A DNA stretch of 64,000 nucleotides, from positions 1 through 64,000 of the forward strand of contig CAYPNP010000017.1 of the NCBI GenBank assembly GCA_964412195.1, given 5' to 3'. Below are positions 52,916-60,705 of this stretch, in pieces; the stretch's first letter is position 1, and every line of letters begins with the position of its first letter. A program made the position numbers and the translations under genes. The notes under the pieces are model-generated. The model ran no database searches. It worked only from the letters and a program-made list of their open reading frames with translations, and was not told the origin of the DNA. The DNA is from CAYPNP01 sp964412195. GTDB lineage: Bacteria > Acidobacteriota > JAAYUB01.

Positions 52916-53344
52916 TCATGGCGTGGAAACCATCTCCGTCCAGATCGCCCGCTCGAGGCACTGCGTCAACCTCCCCATGACCTGGTGCTGGGCGACCAGG
53001 GCCTCCAGGATGGATTTCAGCGGGTCGAGGCGGGCGTCGGCGCGCTCGTCCAGGTCGATCTTCTTCATCGACCAATAGGGGAAGAGCCGGTCGTTCACGT
53101 TTTCCTCGCTGCCCAGGAGCAGGACGTCGGTGTGGCGGCCGTCCCGGACGATGCTCTCGTACAGGGTGTCGACGTGCTCCTTCGGCCCTTCGATGATCTG
53201 GAAGAACAGGCCGCCGGCGGACATGAGCACCCCGGTGACGCCGAGCTGCTGGTTCCTGGCGGCCGACTGGTCCGCGAGGCGCGCGATCTCGTCGGATGGG
53301 AGCGGCTTGGCGAAACGGCTGACATACTTGAGTCGTTTTAGCAT
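52916..53344 (-). CDS. BLUF-domain blue-light photoreceptor
   Basis: 142 residues, short-BLUF type like PixD/BlrB. ATG at 53344 with GGAGG nine bases upstream. The flavin-switch residues are in place: Tyr7 in LKYVSRF, Asn31 in AARNQQLGVTGVL and Gln49 in GLFFQIIEG, then VDTLYESIVRDGRHTDVLLL and a helical C-terminal cap (LDERADARLDPLKSILEALVAQHQVMGRL). It binds FAD and changes its hydrogen-bond network in blue light. No enzymatic output domain is fused, so it must act through protein contact. No adjacent partner is obvious; the acidic protein downstream is on the same strand, with a 187-base gap. Confidence 0.93.
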   Translation of the reverse strand: MLKRLKYVSRFAKPLPSDEIARLADQSAARNQQLGVTGVLMSAGGLFFQIIEGPKEHVDTLYESIVRDGRHTDVLLLGSEENVNDRLFPYWSMKKIDLDERADARLDPLKSILEALVAQHQVMGRLTQCLERAIWTEMVSTP

Positions 53345-53519
53345 ACAATAGCCTCCGGTTGAGTTGCGCAGGTTGGGCATGCATCGATCTCTGGAATCCG
53401 CTTAGATGCCCCACCCCGGCAGCCGGTTGCAACGCCGCCTCAGGATGAGGCAGCGGGGACGGGACCACGGGACGGTGCGGGCGCATCGAACCAGCAATCT
53501 TTACGCGAGGGATGATACG

Positions 53520-54263
53520 ATGGCACTGAATCAAACAACCGCCCGCAGCGCCGCGGGGCTTCTTCTTGCCGCGGGCCTCCTGGCCTGCCTTGCCGCCGGG
53601 GAGGCCGCCGCCCAGTACACCAACCCGTACAACGGGACCACCTGGAACAATCCCGTATCCGCCATGTGCGACGTGATGATCACCAACTCGATCCAGAAAA
53701 AGATGCTGGAGAAATCGCTGGCCCAGAAGCGGTCAGGGAGCGCCGCGGTCCAGCCGACCGGAACGGCCGCGCCCGCCGCCGCGCCCGCGGCGCCGAAGCA
53801 CGAGCTGGCGGCATCGGGCTTCACACCCCTCGGCGGAAGGCTCATGCCAGACAAGATCGCCGCCGGCGTCGCCGGAATCGAGCCCGCCCAGCAGCAGCAG
53901 CTTGCCCAAGCCTTCCGCCAGACGCTGGCCACGTACGAGGCGCAGCTGCCCAAGGATAACGTCTCCTTCGCCATCGGGTTCCTGATCGTCGCCAGCCTGC
54001 AGGTTTTCTCCGGCAAAGAGGTCTCAGATTCGGATTACGAACAGCTGGTTCGCGACCTCAACGACATCCTGGCCGAGACGCCCCGGTTCCAGCAGATGGA
54101 CGCGAAAGGCAAGCAGACCCTCTACGAGGTCTCGGTGATCACCGGCGGCATCGTCGCCGGGCTTTACAACACCGGCGTCGAGGAGAAGGACGCCGCCGCC
54201 CAGCAGCAGGCCAAAGACCTCGCCAAGTCGATCCTCGAGACCTTCGGCGTCAGAGCAAATTAA
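53520..54263 (+). CDS. Secreted protein, DUF6683-like
   Basis: 247 residues. ATG at 53520 with GAGGG upstream. Signal peptide TARSAAGLLLAAGLLACLAAGEAAAQ. A short mature N-terminus (YTNPYNGTTWNNPVSAMCDVM) and an Ala/Pro linker are followed by the conserved-looking core SGFTPLGGRLMPDKIAAGVAGIEPAQQQQLAQAFRQTLATYE, FAIGFLIVASLQVFSGKEVSDSDYEQLVRDLNDIL and MDAKGKQTLYEVSVITGGIVAGLYNTGVE. It resembles DUF6683 proteins as I remember them, but I am not certain. The function is unknown. Single gene flanked by divergent BLUF and convergent arfB. Confidence 0.75.
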   Translation: MALNQTTARSAAGLLLAAGLLACLAAGEAAAQYTNPYNGTTWNNPVSAMCDVMITNSIQKKMLEKSLAQKRSGSAAVQPTGTAAPAAAPAAPKHELAASGFTPLGGRLMPDKIAAGVAGIEPAQQQQLAQAFRQTLATYEAQLPKDNVSFAIGFLIVASLQVFSGKEVSDSDYEQLVRDLNDILAETPRFQQMDAKGKQTLYEVSVITGGIVAGLYNTGVEEKDAAAQQQAKDLAKSILETFGVRAN

Positions 54264-54286
54264 GGACTTACAGATAAATCACGCAC

Positions 54287-54413
54287 AATCCATTTGCCAT
54301 TTGTCATTTGTCAATTGTCATTGGTCATTTGAAGAGATTCCCACCCGAATCATGGTGACCAGCTTCCGAAAAATGATCAATGGCAATTGGTAAATGACAA
54401 ATGGCAAATGGAT
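54287..54413. repeat. CATTTGCCATTTGTC long inverted repeat
   Basis: The left arm 54287-54330 (ATTTGCCATTTGTCATTTGT...) and the right arm 54371-54413 (ATGACAAATGGCAAATGG) are near-perfect inverted copies. AT-rich, unlike the other families. It lies between convergent genes. Confidence 0.88.
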
Positions 54414-54432
54414 TGCCGGACAGCGTCGCGTC

Positions 54433-54855
54433 CTATTCTTCCGCGCTGGGTTTGCGGCGGGCGGACTTGACGCCGGAGCGGCGGCGCTTGGATTCCAGGC
54501 GCTCCCGCTTCACGGCGGCGGGGACGCGGGTCCGGCGGCGGGGCTTTTCCGGCCGGAGGGCGGCCTGGAGGAGTGCGACGAACTGCTCCACGGCCCGGTC
54601 CCGGTTGGTTTTCTGGCTGCGGGTGTCCTGGACCGAAACCTGCAGGATGCCGTCCTTGGTCAGCCGCGGGGCAAGCTTGGCCCGCAAGCGCTCGCGGACC
54701 TCGGGCGGCAGGCTCGGCGATCCCGCCACGTCGAAGCGCAGGGTGACCTTGGTGGCCACCTTGTTGACGTTCTGGCCGCCGGGTCCGCCACTTCGGGAAG
54801 CGGAGAAATCCAGTTCCTCGTCGGGGATCTGCAGGGTGGCGGTGATTTCAATCAT
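54433..54855 (-). CDS. arfB: Peptidyl-tRNA hydrolase ArfB (ribosome rescue)
   Basis: 140 residues, normal for ArfB/YaeJ. The catalytic GGQ lies at 26-28 within SGGPGGQNVNKVATKV, and the basic C-terminal tail (RPEKPRRRTRVPAAVKRERLESKRRRSGVKSARRK) is the segment that enters the empty mRNA channel. It releases nascent chains from ribosomes stalled without a stop codon. A TATAAT box (54891-54886 on the minus strand) lies 30 bases upstream; the ribosome-binding site is weak. Confidence 0.96.
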   Translation of the reverse strand: MIEITATLQIPDEELDFSASRSGGPGGQNVNKVATKVTLRFDVAGSPSLPPEVRERLRAKLAPRLTKDGILQVSVQDTRSQKTNRDRAVEQFVALLQAALRPEKPRRRTRVPAAVKRERLESKRRRSGVKSARRKPSAEE

Positions 54856-55009
54856 GCTTGGGATCCGATTTGTTATTGGTGATTGATTATATCTTAATGG
54901 CTATATCAACCCGGAATCCAAACGAGTGTGAACTGCCCAACACTTAAGAGGAAGACAACTAAACCGCGCGCCAGTCGCTGACGCTCCTGGTACTGACGCC
55001 TCGGGGCTC

Positions 55010-55055
55010 CGTCGCCGTTTCGCCGTTTCGCCCCACCGCCGTTTCGCCGTTTCGG
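55010..55055. repeat. CGCCGTTTCGCCGTTTCGCC tandem repeat
   Basis: Five GCCGTTTC units. The complementary family (GAAACGGCGAAACGGCG) lies at 35968-35990. Confidence 0.75.
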
Positions 55056-55067
55056 TGACTCGGCGCC

Positions 55068-55568
55068 TCACGTCCCGTCGGCTCCGATGGCCACGGTGAC
55101 CGGTACCGCGCCGAGCGCCTCAGGGAGGACGCGCGGGTCCAGCTCCACCAGGAAGCCGCGCCTGCCGCCGTTGATGTAAATCGCCGGCAGCTCCAGGATG
55201 GTGGCCTCCACGTAGACCGGCAGCCGGCTCCGCTGGCCGAAGGGGCTGATGCCGCCCACCGTGTAGCCGGTCAGCCGCTGGGCCGTGGCCGGATCCGCGG
55301 GCGCGACCTGCTTGACGCCCAGGTGCCTGGCCAACTGCTTCGTGGAGACTTCCCGATCGCCATGCATCAGCATCACGAAGGCGTGCTTCGGGTCGCTCTG
55401 GAAAATGAGCGTCTTGACGACCGCGTGCTCGTCCGCGCCCAGGCAGCGCGCCGCATGGGCGGTGCCGCCGTGCTCCTCGTACGGATAGTGCGCTGCGCGG
55501 AAGGGGATCCGCCGGTCGCGCAGGAAGCGTACCGCCGGAGTGACCGGGACGTCGTCCTTGGCCACCAT
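55068..55568 (-). CDS. ybaK: YbaK/Cys-tRNA(Pro) deacylase
   Basis: 166 residues. ATG at 55568 with GGAGG five bases upstream. YbaK-type editing domain: TPAVRFLRDRRIPFRAAHYPYEEHGGTAHAARCLG, EHAVVKTLIFQSDPKHAFVMLMHGDREVSTKQLARHLGVK with the conserved Lys of VVKTL, and YTVGGISPFGQRSRLPVYVE with the GGxSPFG loop. It hydrolyses mischarged Cys-tRNA(Pro). The gene begins two bases after the stop of the TauE/SafE gene, so the two are cotranscribed. Confidence 0.95.
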   Translation of the reverse strand: MVAKDDVPVTPAVRFLRDRRIPFRAAHYPYEEHGGTAHAARCLGADEHAVVKTLIFQSDPKHAFVMLMHGDREVSTKQLARHLGVKQVAPADPATAQRLTGYTVGGISPFGQRSRLPVYVEATILELPAIYINGGRRGFLVELDPRVLPEALGAVPVTVAIGADGT

Positions 55569-55570
55569 GG

Positions 55571-56326
55571 CTACCTCCACTGGTCCCAGAGCAGCTTGGC
55601 CGTGATGGCCAGCGCCACCGAGATGAAGATGGGTCGGATCAGCCGCGCCCCCCGCTTCACCACCAGCCCGGCTCCGATCCGGGCTCCGACGATCTCGCCG
55701 GCGGCCATCGCCAAGCCCTCCGCCAGCCAGACGTGGCCACCGATGGCGAAGACGGCCAGCGCGGCGACATTGGAGGTGAAGTTCATCACCTTGGTCCAGC
55801 CGGTGGCCTTGGTCATGTTGAAGCCCAGCACCAGCATGATGGCCAGCACCCAGAAGGAACCCACCCCCGGGCCGAAGAAGCCGTCGTAGAAGCCGAAGCC
55901 CAGGCCGGCCGCGGCGAAGAACGGGAACAGCTTCATCCGGGGCGGGTGGTCGTGGAAGCCCAGCCGCGGCGAGACCAGGACGTACACGGCGATGCTCACC
56001 AGGAACCACGGGATGATGGCCCGCAGGAGCTCCGGGCTGAGCCGCTGCACCGTCCAGGCGCCGAGGGCCGCTCCCACGAAGGTGAAGGCGATGCCCGGCC
56101 CGCATTCCCGCAGCCTCACGGTGCCCGACTGGACGAAGTGGCGGGTGGCGCTGCCCGAGCCGAAGCTGGACTGCAGCTTGTTGGTCCCCAGGGCCGCCTG
56201 GGGCGGCAGCCCCACGCCCAGCAGCACGGGCAGGGTGATCAGCCCGCCGCCGCCGGCGATGGAGTCCAGCAGGCCGGCCCCGAGGCCGGCGCCGAACAGG
56301 ACCGGGTATTGCCAGGCTGGGAGCAT
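55571..56326 (-). CDS. TauE/SafE-family membrane transporter
   Basis: 251 residues. About eight helices with the two family repeats: GAGLGAGLLDSIAGGGGLITLPVLLGVGLPPQAALGTNKLQSSFGS (repeat 1) and GLGFGFYDGFFGPGVGSFWVLAIMLVLGFNMTKATGWTKVMNFTSN (repeat 2). Members export sulfoacetate, sulfite or other organic anions; the substrate is unassigned. Cotranscribed with ybaK. Confidence 0.93.
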   Translation of the reverse strand: MLPAWQYPVLFGAGLGAGLLDSIAGGGGLITLPVLLGVGLPPQAALGTNKLQSSFGSGSATRHFVQSGTVRLRECGPGIAFTFVGAALGAWTVQRLSPELLRAIIPWFLVSIAVYVLVSPRLGFHDHPPRMKLFPFFAAAGLGFGFYDGFFGPGVGSFWVLAIMLVLGFNMTKATGWTKVMNFTSNVAALAVFAIGGHVWLAEGLAMAAGEIVGARIGAGLVVKRGARLIRPIFISVALAITAKLLWDQWR

Positions 56327-56436
56327 CGGGTTCCTTTCACCGGGCCGCCGGCGCCGCGGGGAGCCCGGCGGCGCGGCAGTAAAGCGCCATTGTATCGCAG
56401 AGGTGGGGGGAGGGTGAATAGATGTTTCCGCAGAAT

Positions 56437-56535
56437 GACTATGGACGATAGACCATGGACGATGGTCTATGGTCTATGGTCCACCGTCGATTACGTGCAC
56501 GATCACGATTACGATCGACGATTACGATCGATTGC
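56437..56535. repeat. GATGGACC hairpin followed by ATTACGATCGACG block
   Basis: ATGGACGATAGACCATGGAC (56441-56460) inverts to GGTCTATGGTCTATGGTCC (56464-56482). CGATTACGTGCACGATCACG and ATTACGATCGACGATTACG follow. The same module order as at 30592-30676. Confidence 0.8.
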
Positions 56536-56562
56536 GGGAGCAGATCCCCGTCGTTTCCCCGA

Positions 56563-56591
56563 TTGTTCCCCGCCGCAAAACACGGTATGAT
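56563..56591 (+). promoter_or_regulatory. Promoter, leaderless start
   Basis: TTGTTC and TATGAT are spaced by 17 bases. The -10 ends seven bases before the ATG at 56599. Confidence 0.7.
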
Positions 56592-56598
56592 ACGCGCC

Positions 56599-58041
56599 AT
56601 GATCGAGACATTCCTGCACTTCACGACCAGCGGTGCGTTTCTCCTCGTCATCGTGCTCCTGGCCGTCGCCGGGCGGTTCCAGCCAACCATCCGGAAGCGT
56701 TACAAGCTGCTCATCCTGGTGCTGGCCGTGCAGCTCTTCCGGGACGCGGTCGCCTACCTGAAACTGCCGCTGCCCGTTTGGGCGGCGAAGCTCGTCGACA
56801 CGATCTTCATCCTGTTGCTGGTGTCCTTCTTCGTGTTCCTGCTGCGGGACATCATCGTCAGCTGGGTCAACCGCCGGGGCGTCCGGGTCTCCAAGCTGGT
56901 CTGGGACGTGGCGGTGGTGATCATCTACACCGCCCTCATCCTCACGGTGGTGAAGTTCGTCTTCGGCGTGGACATCACCCTCTTCCTCACCACCTCGGCC
57001 ATCCTGACCGCCGTCGTCGGCCTGGCATTGCAGGACACCCTCAGCAACCTCGTCGCCGGCGTGGTGTTCCACTTCGAGGACTCCCTCAACCTGGGCGACT
57101 GGGTGGAGATCGACGGCATCGTCGGCGAAGTGCGCGACCTCTCCTGGAGAGCGGTCCGGGTGATGACCACCGCCGGCGAGATGCAGGTCATCCCCAACCA
57201 CGAATTCACCCGGAAGCGGTTCTGTAACCTCACCCGGGTGGGGGCGGCGCGCGACATCTTCATCGGCACCAGCTACAACGACGACCCCGACCTCGTGATG
57301 GGGATTCTCCGCCGGGCGGCGCTCTCCACCCCCGGGATCCGCTGGGACCCCGAGCCCCAGGCCATCATCTGGAAATTCATGGATTTCGCCATCGAGTACC
57401 GGCTGCGGGTCTGGATCTACAACTACCAGGGCTTCCACCGCACCGAGGGGGCGGTCCGACGCACCGCCTGGTACTTCTTCCAGGAGCACGGCATCTCCAT
57501 CCCCTTCCCCATCCGGACCGTCTACATGGCCGAGCGGCCCCCCGCCGCCGCCGCGCCTGACACGGGCAAGGTGCTGGAGGGGCTCCGCGGCATCGACATG
57601 TTCCGGCACTTCAACGACGAGGAGCTGGCCGACATCGCCTCCTACACCCGACTGTGCGAGTATCCTCCCGGCACCGTCATCGCGGTGGAGGGGGAGACCG
57701 GCGACACCATGGTCATCGTCCTCAAGGGCAAGGTGGACGTGCGCAAGGGGGGCCGCACCCTGGCCACCCTCGGCCCGCAGGACATCTTCGGCGAGATCGC
57801 CCTGTTCACCGGCGAGCCCCGCGGCGCCACGGGCGTGGCCGCCACCAGGATCGAGGTGCTGGTGGTGCGCAAGGAGGGCTTCGACCGCATCCTGAAGCAG
57901 AACGAGGGCTTTATCGCCAAGATCGAGGAGATGATCAACGAGCGGTTGCAGGCCACCCAGGCGGCCGCCGACGCCGAGGAAGGGCAGAAGTCCCGCCAGG
58001 GCATCCTCAGCCAGATCCGCCGGTACCTCCTCGGCGGGTAA
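56599..58041 (+). CDS. MscS-family channel with C-terminal cyclic-nucleotide-binding domain
   Basis: 480 residues. The ATG at 56599 is fixed by the promoter; an in-frame start upstream would read repeat. Four or more helices in the first 170 residues, then the MscS pore helix and beta domain: FLTTSAILTAVVGLALQDTLSNLVAGVVFHFEDSLNLGDWVEIDGIVGEV and VIPNHEFTRKRFCNLTR. Residues about 330-450 form a CRP-like cNMP domain (MFRHFNDEELADIA, PPGTVIAVEGETGDTMVIVLKGKVDV, FGEIALFTGEPRGATGVAA phosphate cassette). This makes a tension channel tuned by a cyclic nucleotide. A coiled tail follows. Confidence 0.94.
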   Translation: MIETFLHFTTSGAFLLVIVLLAVAGRFQPTIRKRYKLLILVLAVQLFRDAVAYLKLPLPVWAAKLVDTIFILLLVSFFVFLLRDIIVSWVNRRGVRVSKLVWDVAVVIIYTALILTVVKFVFGVDITLFLTTSAILTAVVGLALQDTLSNLVAGVVFHFEDSLNLGDWVEIDGIVGEVRDLSWRAVRVMTTAGEMQVIPNHEFTRKRFCNLTRVGAARDIFIGTSYNDDPDLVMGILRRAALSTPGIRWDPEPQAIIWKFMDFAIEYRLRVWIYNYQGFHRTEGAVRRTAWYFFQEHGISIPFPIRTVYMAERPPAAAAPDTGKVLEGLRGIDMFRHFNDEELADIASYTRLCEYPPGTVIAVEGETGDTMVIVLKGKVDVRKGGRTLATLGPQDIFGEIALFTGEPRGATGVAATRIEVLVVRKEGFDRILKQNEGFIAKIEEMINERLQATQAAADAEEGQKSRQGILSQIRRYLLGG

Positions 58042-58044
58042 CAG

Positions 58045-58263
58045 ACCACGAAATACACGAAACACACGAAAGAGCTCAGAACAGAAACCACGAACCACAC
58101 CAACCACACGAACTGAACCACGAAATACACAAAATACAAGAAAGGGATCAAACCGGAATCAAGGGCAGCATTTGTCTGCTCACCACATCAAACCCGTTGG
58201 TGTGGTTCGTGTGGTTCGTGGTTTGTGTTTGGGACTTTTCGTGTGTTTCGTGTATTTCGTGGT
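58045..58263. repeat. Nested inverted repeat of ACCACGAAATACACG units
   Basis: 58045-58071 and 58237-58263 are perfect 27-base inverted complements (ACCACGAAATACACGAAACA...). Inside, AACCACGAACCACACCAACC pairs with GGTGTGGTTCGTGTGGTTCG. The outer arm touches the stop codon of the minus-strand gene. Convergent junction. Confidence 0.9.
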
Positions 58264-58715
58264 CAGTTTCTGCGGATGGATTGGATGGCTTCGTCGAGGC
58301 GCTGCAGGAAGCGGGAGCGGTCCTTCTTCGTGAACGGTGGCGGGCCGCCGCCGGCGATGGCCCCGAAGTCGCGCAGCTGGGTCATCAGGTCCCGCGTGGC
58401 CAGGGCGTCGCCGATGTTCTCGTCGGTGTAGACGCGGCCCGCCGGGGTGACCACCCGGGCGCCGCCGCGGACGCACCGCGCCGCCAGCGGGATGTCGGTC
58501 GTGACCACGACATCGCCCGCGCCGGCGTGTTCGGCGATCCAGTCGTCGGCGGCGTTGAACTGGCCCTCCACCAGGACCAGCGCCACGTTCCCGCCCTCCG
58601 GCCGGCGCATCGGTTTGTTGGCCACCAGCACGACCTTGAGCTGATAGCGCCGCGCCACCCGGTAGACCTCCTCCTTGACTGGGCACGCATCGGCGTCGAC
58701 AAAGATGGTCGGCAT
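58263..58715 (-). CDS. YaiI/YqxD family protein (DUF188)
   Basis: 150 residues, typical length, with AAGGAG before ATG. Family landmarks in order: IFVDADACPVKEEVYRVARRY, LVANKPMRRPEG, DWIAEHAGAGDVVVTTDIPLAARCVRGGARVVTPAGRVYTDENIG and TKKDRSRFLQRLDEAI. The acidic residues D6, D8 and the DVVVTTDIPLA motif give a PIN/NYN-like nuclease fold, but no activity is established for the family. Confidence 0.95.
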   Translation of the reverse strand: MPTIFVDADACPVKEEVYRVARRYQLKVVLVANKPMRRPEGGNVALVLVEGQFNAADDWIAEHAGAGDVVVTTDIPLAARCVRGGARVVTPAGRVYTDENIGDALATRDLMTQLRDFGAIAGGGPPPFTKKDRSRFLQRLDEAIQSIRRN

Positions 58716-58905
58716 CCTCGCTCCTTTTCAAAGCGGTGATTCGGCGCCCCGCCGGCACATCGCCTCCGCGGCCTGACCGGGCACCTCATCTTAAAACCGG
58801 CTGGAGGCCGGCGCTCCAAAGAAAACGCCGGCCCCAACGGACCGGCGGATTGACTTCAAAGTTCGATGTTCAGCGTTCGATGTTCGATGTTCGGTTTGCG
58901 GCTTC
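58716..58905. repeat. Spacer with GAGGCCGGCGCTCC hairpin and TTCGATGTTCAGCG repeats
   Basis: GGAGGCCGGCGCTCC (58803-58817) and AACGCCGGCCCC (58826-58837) can pair. TTCGATGTTCAGCGTTCGAT follows at 58861-58880 and runs up to the stop of the lyase gene. Confidence 0.6.
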
Positions 58906-60429
58906 CTACTCCAGGCTTCCGACAGCCGCTTCCACCGCCTCGAGGATCTCGCACCGCTGCACCAGCGCCTTCATGGTGTTGTGGTCCGGGAAGAGCGGCC
59001 GGTCCACGTCCAGGTGGGCGACGTGCTTGCGCACCACCTCGCGCGCTGTCTGGACGCCCTTGCCGAAGGCGAACTCCCGGAAGTCCAGGCCCTGCGCGGC
59101 GGCCATGAATTCGATGCCGAGCACGCCGTACGCGTTGTCCATGATCTGGTGGTTTTTGAGCGCCGTGTTCATGCCCATGGAGACGAAGTCCTCCTGGTCG
59201 GCCGCGGCCGGGATGGACTGGATCGAGGCGGGCATGCACAGGATCCGCTGCTCCACGATCATCATGTCGGCGGTGTATTGGGACAGCATCAGGCCGGAGA
59301 ACATCCCCGCACCCTTGGTCAGGAACGCCGGCAGGCCGACGCTCAGGGCCGGGTTGGTCAGCCGGTTGAGGCGCCGCTCGCTCAGGACGCAGACCATGGT
59401 GATGGCCGCGCCGGCCATGTCCATGGGCAGGCACACCGGCGAGCCCTGGAAGTTGGCGCCGGTCAGCGTCAGGCGGTGCTCCGGCAGGAAGATCGGGTTG
59501 TCGCCAACGCCGTTGAGCTCGATCTCGATCTGCGACTTGGCGTAGGCCACCGCGTCGTGGGCCGCGCCGATGACCTGCGGGGACGAGCGCATGGAGTAGG
59601 CGTCCTGCACCTTCATCTTGAGCTTGCCGGTCTGGAGGTCGCTGCCGGCGATGCACTTCAGGATGGCCTTGGCGCTCCGTTGGGCCCCGGCGAAGCCGCG
59701 CACCTCATGTAGCCGGATGTCGTACGGCTTCAGGTTGGCGAACAGCGCCTCCAGGCTCATGGCGCAGGCGATCTCGGCCTGCTTCAGCCAGCGGTTCATG
59801 TCGTAGACGTGGACGGCGCTCATGGCCGTGAGGAGGTTCGAGCCGTTGATGGCGGCCAGGCCGTCGCGCGCCTGCAAGCCGGGGACCGGGATGCCGGCGC
59901 GCTCCAGCGCGAGCTTGCCCGGCAGCCGCTCGCCCTTGTAGAAGGCCTCGCCCTCGCCCATCATCAGGAGGGCGATCTGGGACATGGGCGCCAGGTCGCC
60001 GCACGCGCCCACGGAACCCTTCTGGCAGACCACCGGCGTGACGCCCTTGTTGAGCATGTCCACGAAGGTCTGGGTGATCTCCAGGCGGGAGCCCGAGTTG
60101 CCGTGGGCGTGGACGTTGATCCGGCCGGCCATGGCGCCGCGGACGTACTCGATGGGCACCGGGTCCCCGATGCCGGCGGCGTGGTTGTAGATCAGGTAGC
60201 GCTGGAACTGCTGGACCTGCTCGTCGGTGAGGACCACCTCGGAGAACTCGCCGATGCCGGTGTTGACGCCGTACATGATCTCGCGCGCCTTGACCTTCTC
60301 CTCCAGCATGGCGCGGCAGGCGTTGATCCGCTCCTTGGCGGCGGGGGCCAGCTCCACTTTCTCGCCGTGGCGGGCGATGCGGACGAGCTTCTCGACGGTC
60401 AGGCCGGAACCATCCAGTACGATTGCCAT
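58906..60429 (-). CDS. MIO-type aromatic amino acid ammonia-lyase/aminomutase (HAL/PAL family) with Ala-Cys-Gly
   Basis: 507 residues, HutH length, GAGGAG before ATG. Family landmarks: REIMYGVNTGIGEFSEV, YLIYNHAAGIGDPVP, GVTPVVCQKGSVGACGDLAPMSQIALLMMGEG, GLAAINGSNLLTAM, VQDAYSMRSSPQVIGAAHDAV, DNPIFLPEH and TADMMIVEQRILCMPAS. The MIO cofactor normally forms from Ala-Ser-Gly; here residues 142-144 are Ala-Cys-Gly, with Cys143 aligned to the modified serine of HutH. Cys can substitute for Ser in MIO formation, so activity is plausible. Histidine, tyrosine or phenylalanine are possible substrates; no hut genes are nearby to decide. Confidence 0.9.
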   Translation of the reverse strand: MAIVLDGSGLTVEKLVRIARHGEKVELAPAAKERINACRAMLEEKVKAREIMYGVNTGIGEFSEVVLTDEQVQQFQRYLIYNHAAGIGDPVPIEYVRGAMAGRINVHAHGNSGSRLEITQTFVDMLNKGVTPVVCQKGSVGACGDLAPMSQIALLMMGEGEAFYKGERLPGKLALERAGIPVPGLQARDGLAAINGSNLLTAMSAVHVYDMNRWLKQAEIACAMSLEALFANLKPYDIRLHEVRGFAGAQRSAKAILKCIAGSDLQTGKLKMKVQDAYSMRSSPQVIGAAHDAVAYAKSQIEIELNGVGDNPIFLPEHRLTLTGANFQGSPVCLPMDMAGAAITMVCVLSERRLNRLTNPALSVGLPAFLTKGAGMFSGLMLSQYTADMMIVEQRILCMPASIQSIPAAADQEDFVSMGMNTALKNHQIMDNAYGVLGIEFMAAAQGLDFREFAFGKGVQTAREVVRKHVAHLDVDRPLFPDHNTMKALVQRCEILEAVEAAVGSLE

Positions 60430-60529
60430 AGCCGAACTCCTCGGGTGGATTCAAAGGAAGACAGCTTAACACTTTTACCGGCGGCGGTCACGGGGAAATA
60501 CAGCCTCTTTGCAAAATTCCAGTGCCTGT

Positions 60530-60650
60530 GACCATGGACGATAGACGATGGACCATGGACGATGGACCATGGACGATGGACCATGGACGATGGACGATAG
60601 ACCATGGTCTATGGTCTATGGTCCATGGTCTATGGTCCATGGTCTGTCTG
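60530..60650. repeat. Long ATGGACGATGGACC hairpin
   Basis: Eight or so GACCATGGACGAT units (60533-60600) are followed directly by inverted ATGGTCTATGGTCC units (60603-60645) around the palindromic turn AGACCATGGTCT. It lies in the divergent spacer between the lyase and the addA-like gene. Confidence 0.9.
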
Positions 60651-60670
60651 CCCATCCACCTTCCCCCTCC

Positions 60671-60699
60671 TTGTCATCCCCCCGCCCCTGTGATTAAAT
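60671..60699 (+). promoter_or_regulatory. Promoter, leaderless start
   Basis: TTGTCA and TTAAAT are spaced by 17 bases. The -10 ends six bases before the ATG at 60706. Confidence 0.68.
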
Positions 60700-60705
60700 G
60701 GCGGC

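Noticed and set aside
56455..56598. Upstream in-frame start adding about 48 residues to the MscS-cNMP protein
   Set aside because: The extension translates spacer repeat, and the promoter at 56563-56591 lies inside it.
60530..60650. Possible CRISPR array from regularly repeated ~13-base units
   Set aside because: There are no unique spacers, the units invert at a centre, and no cas genes are present.
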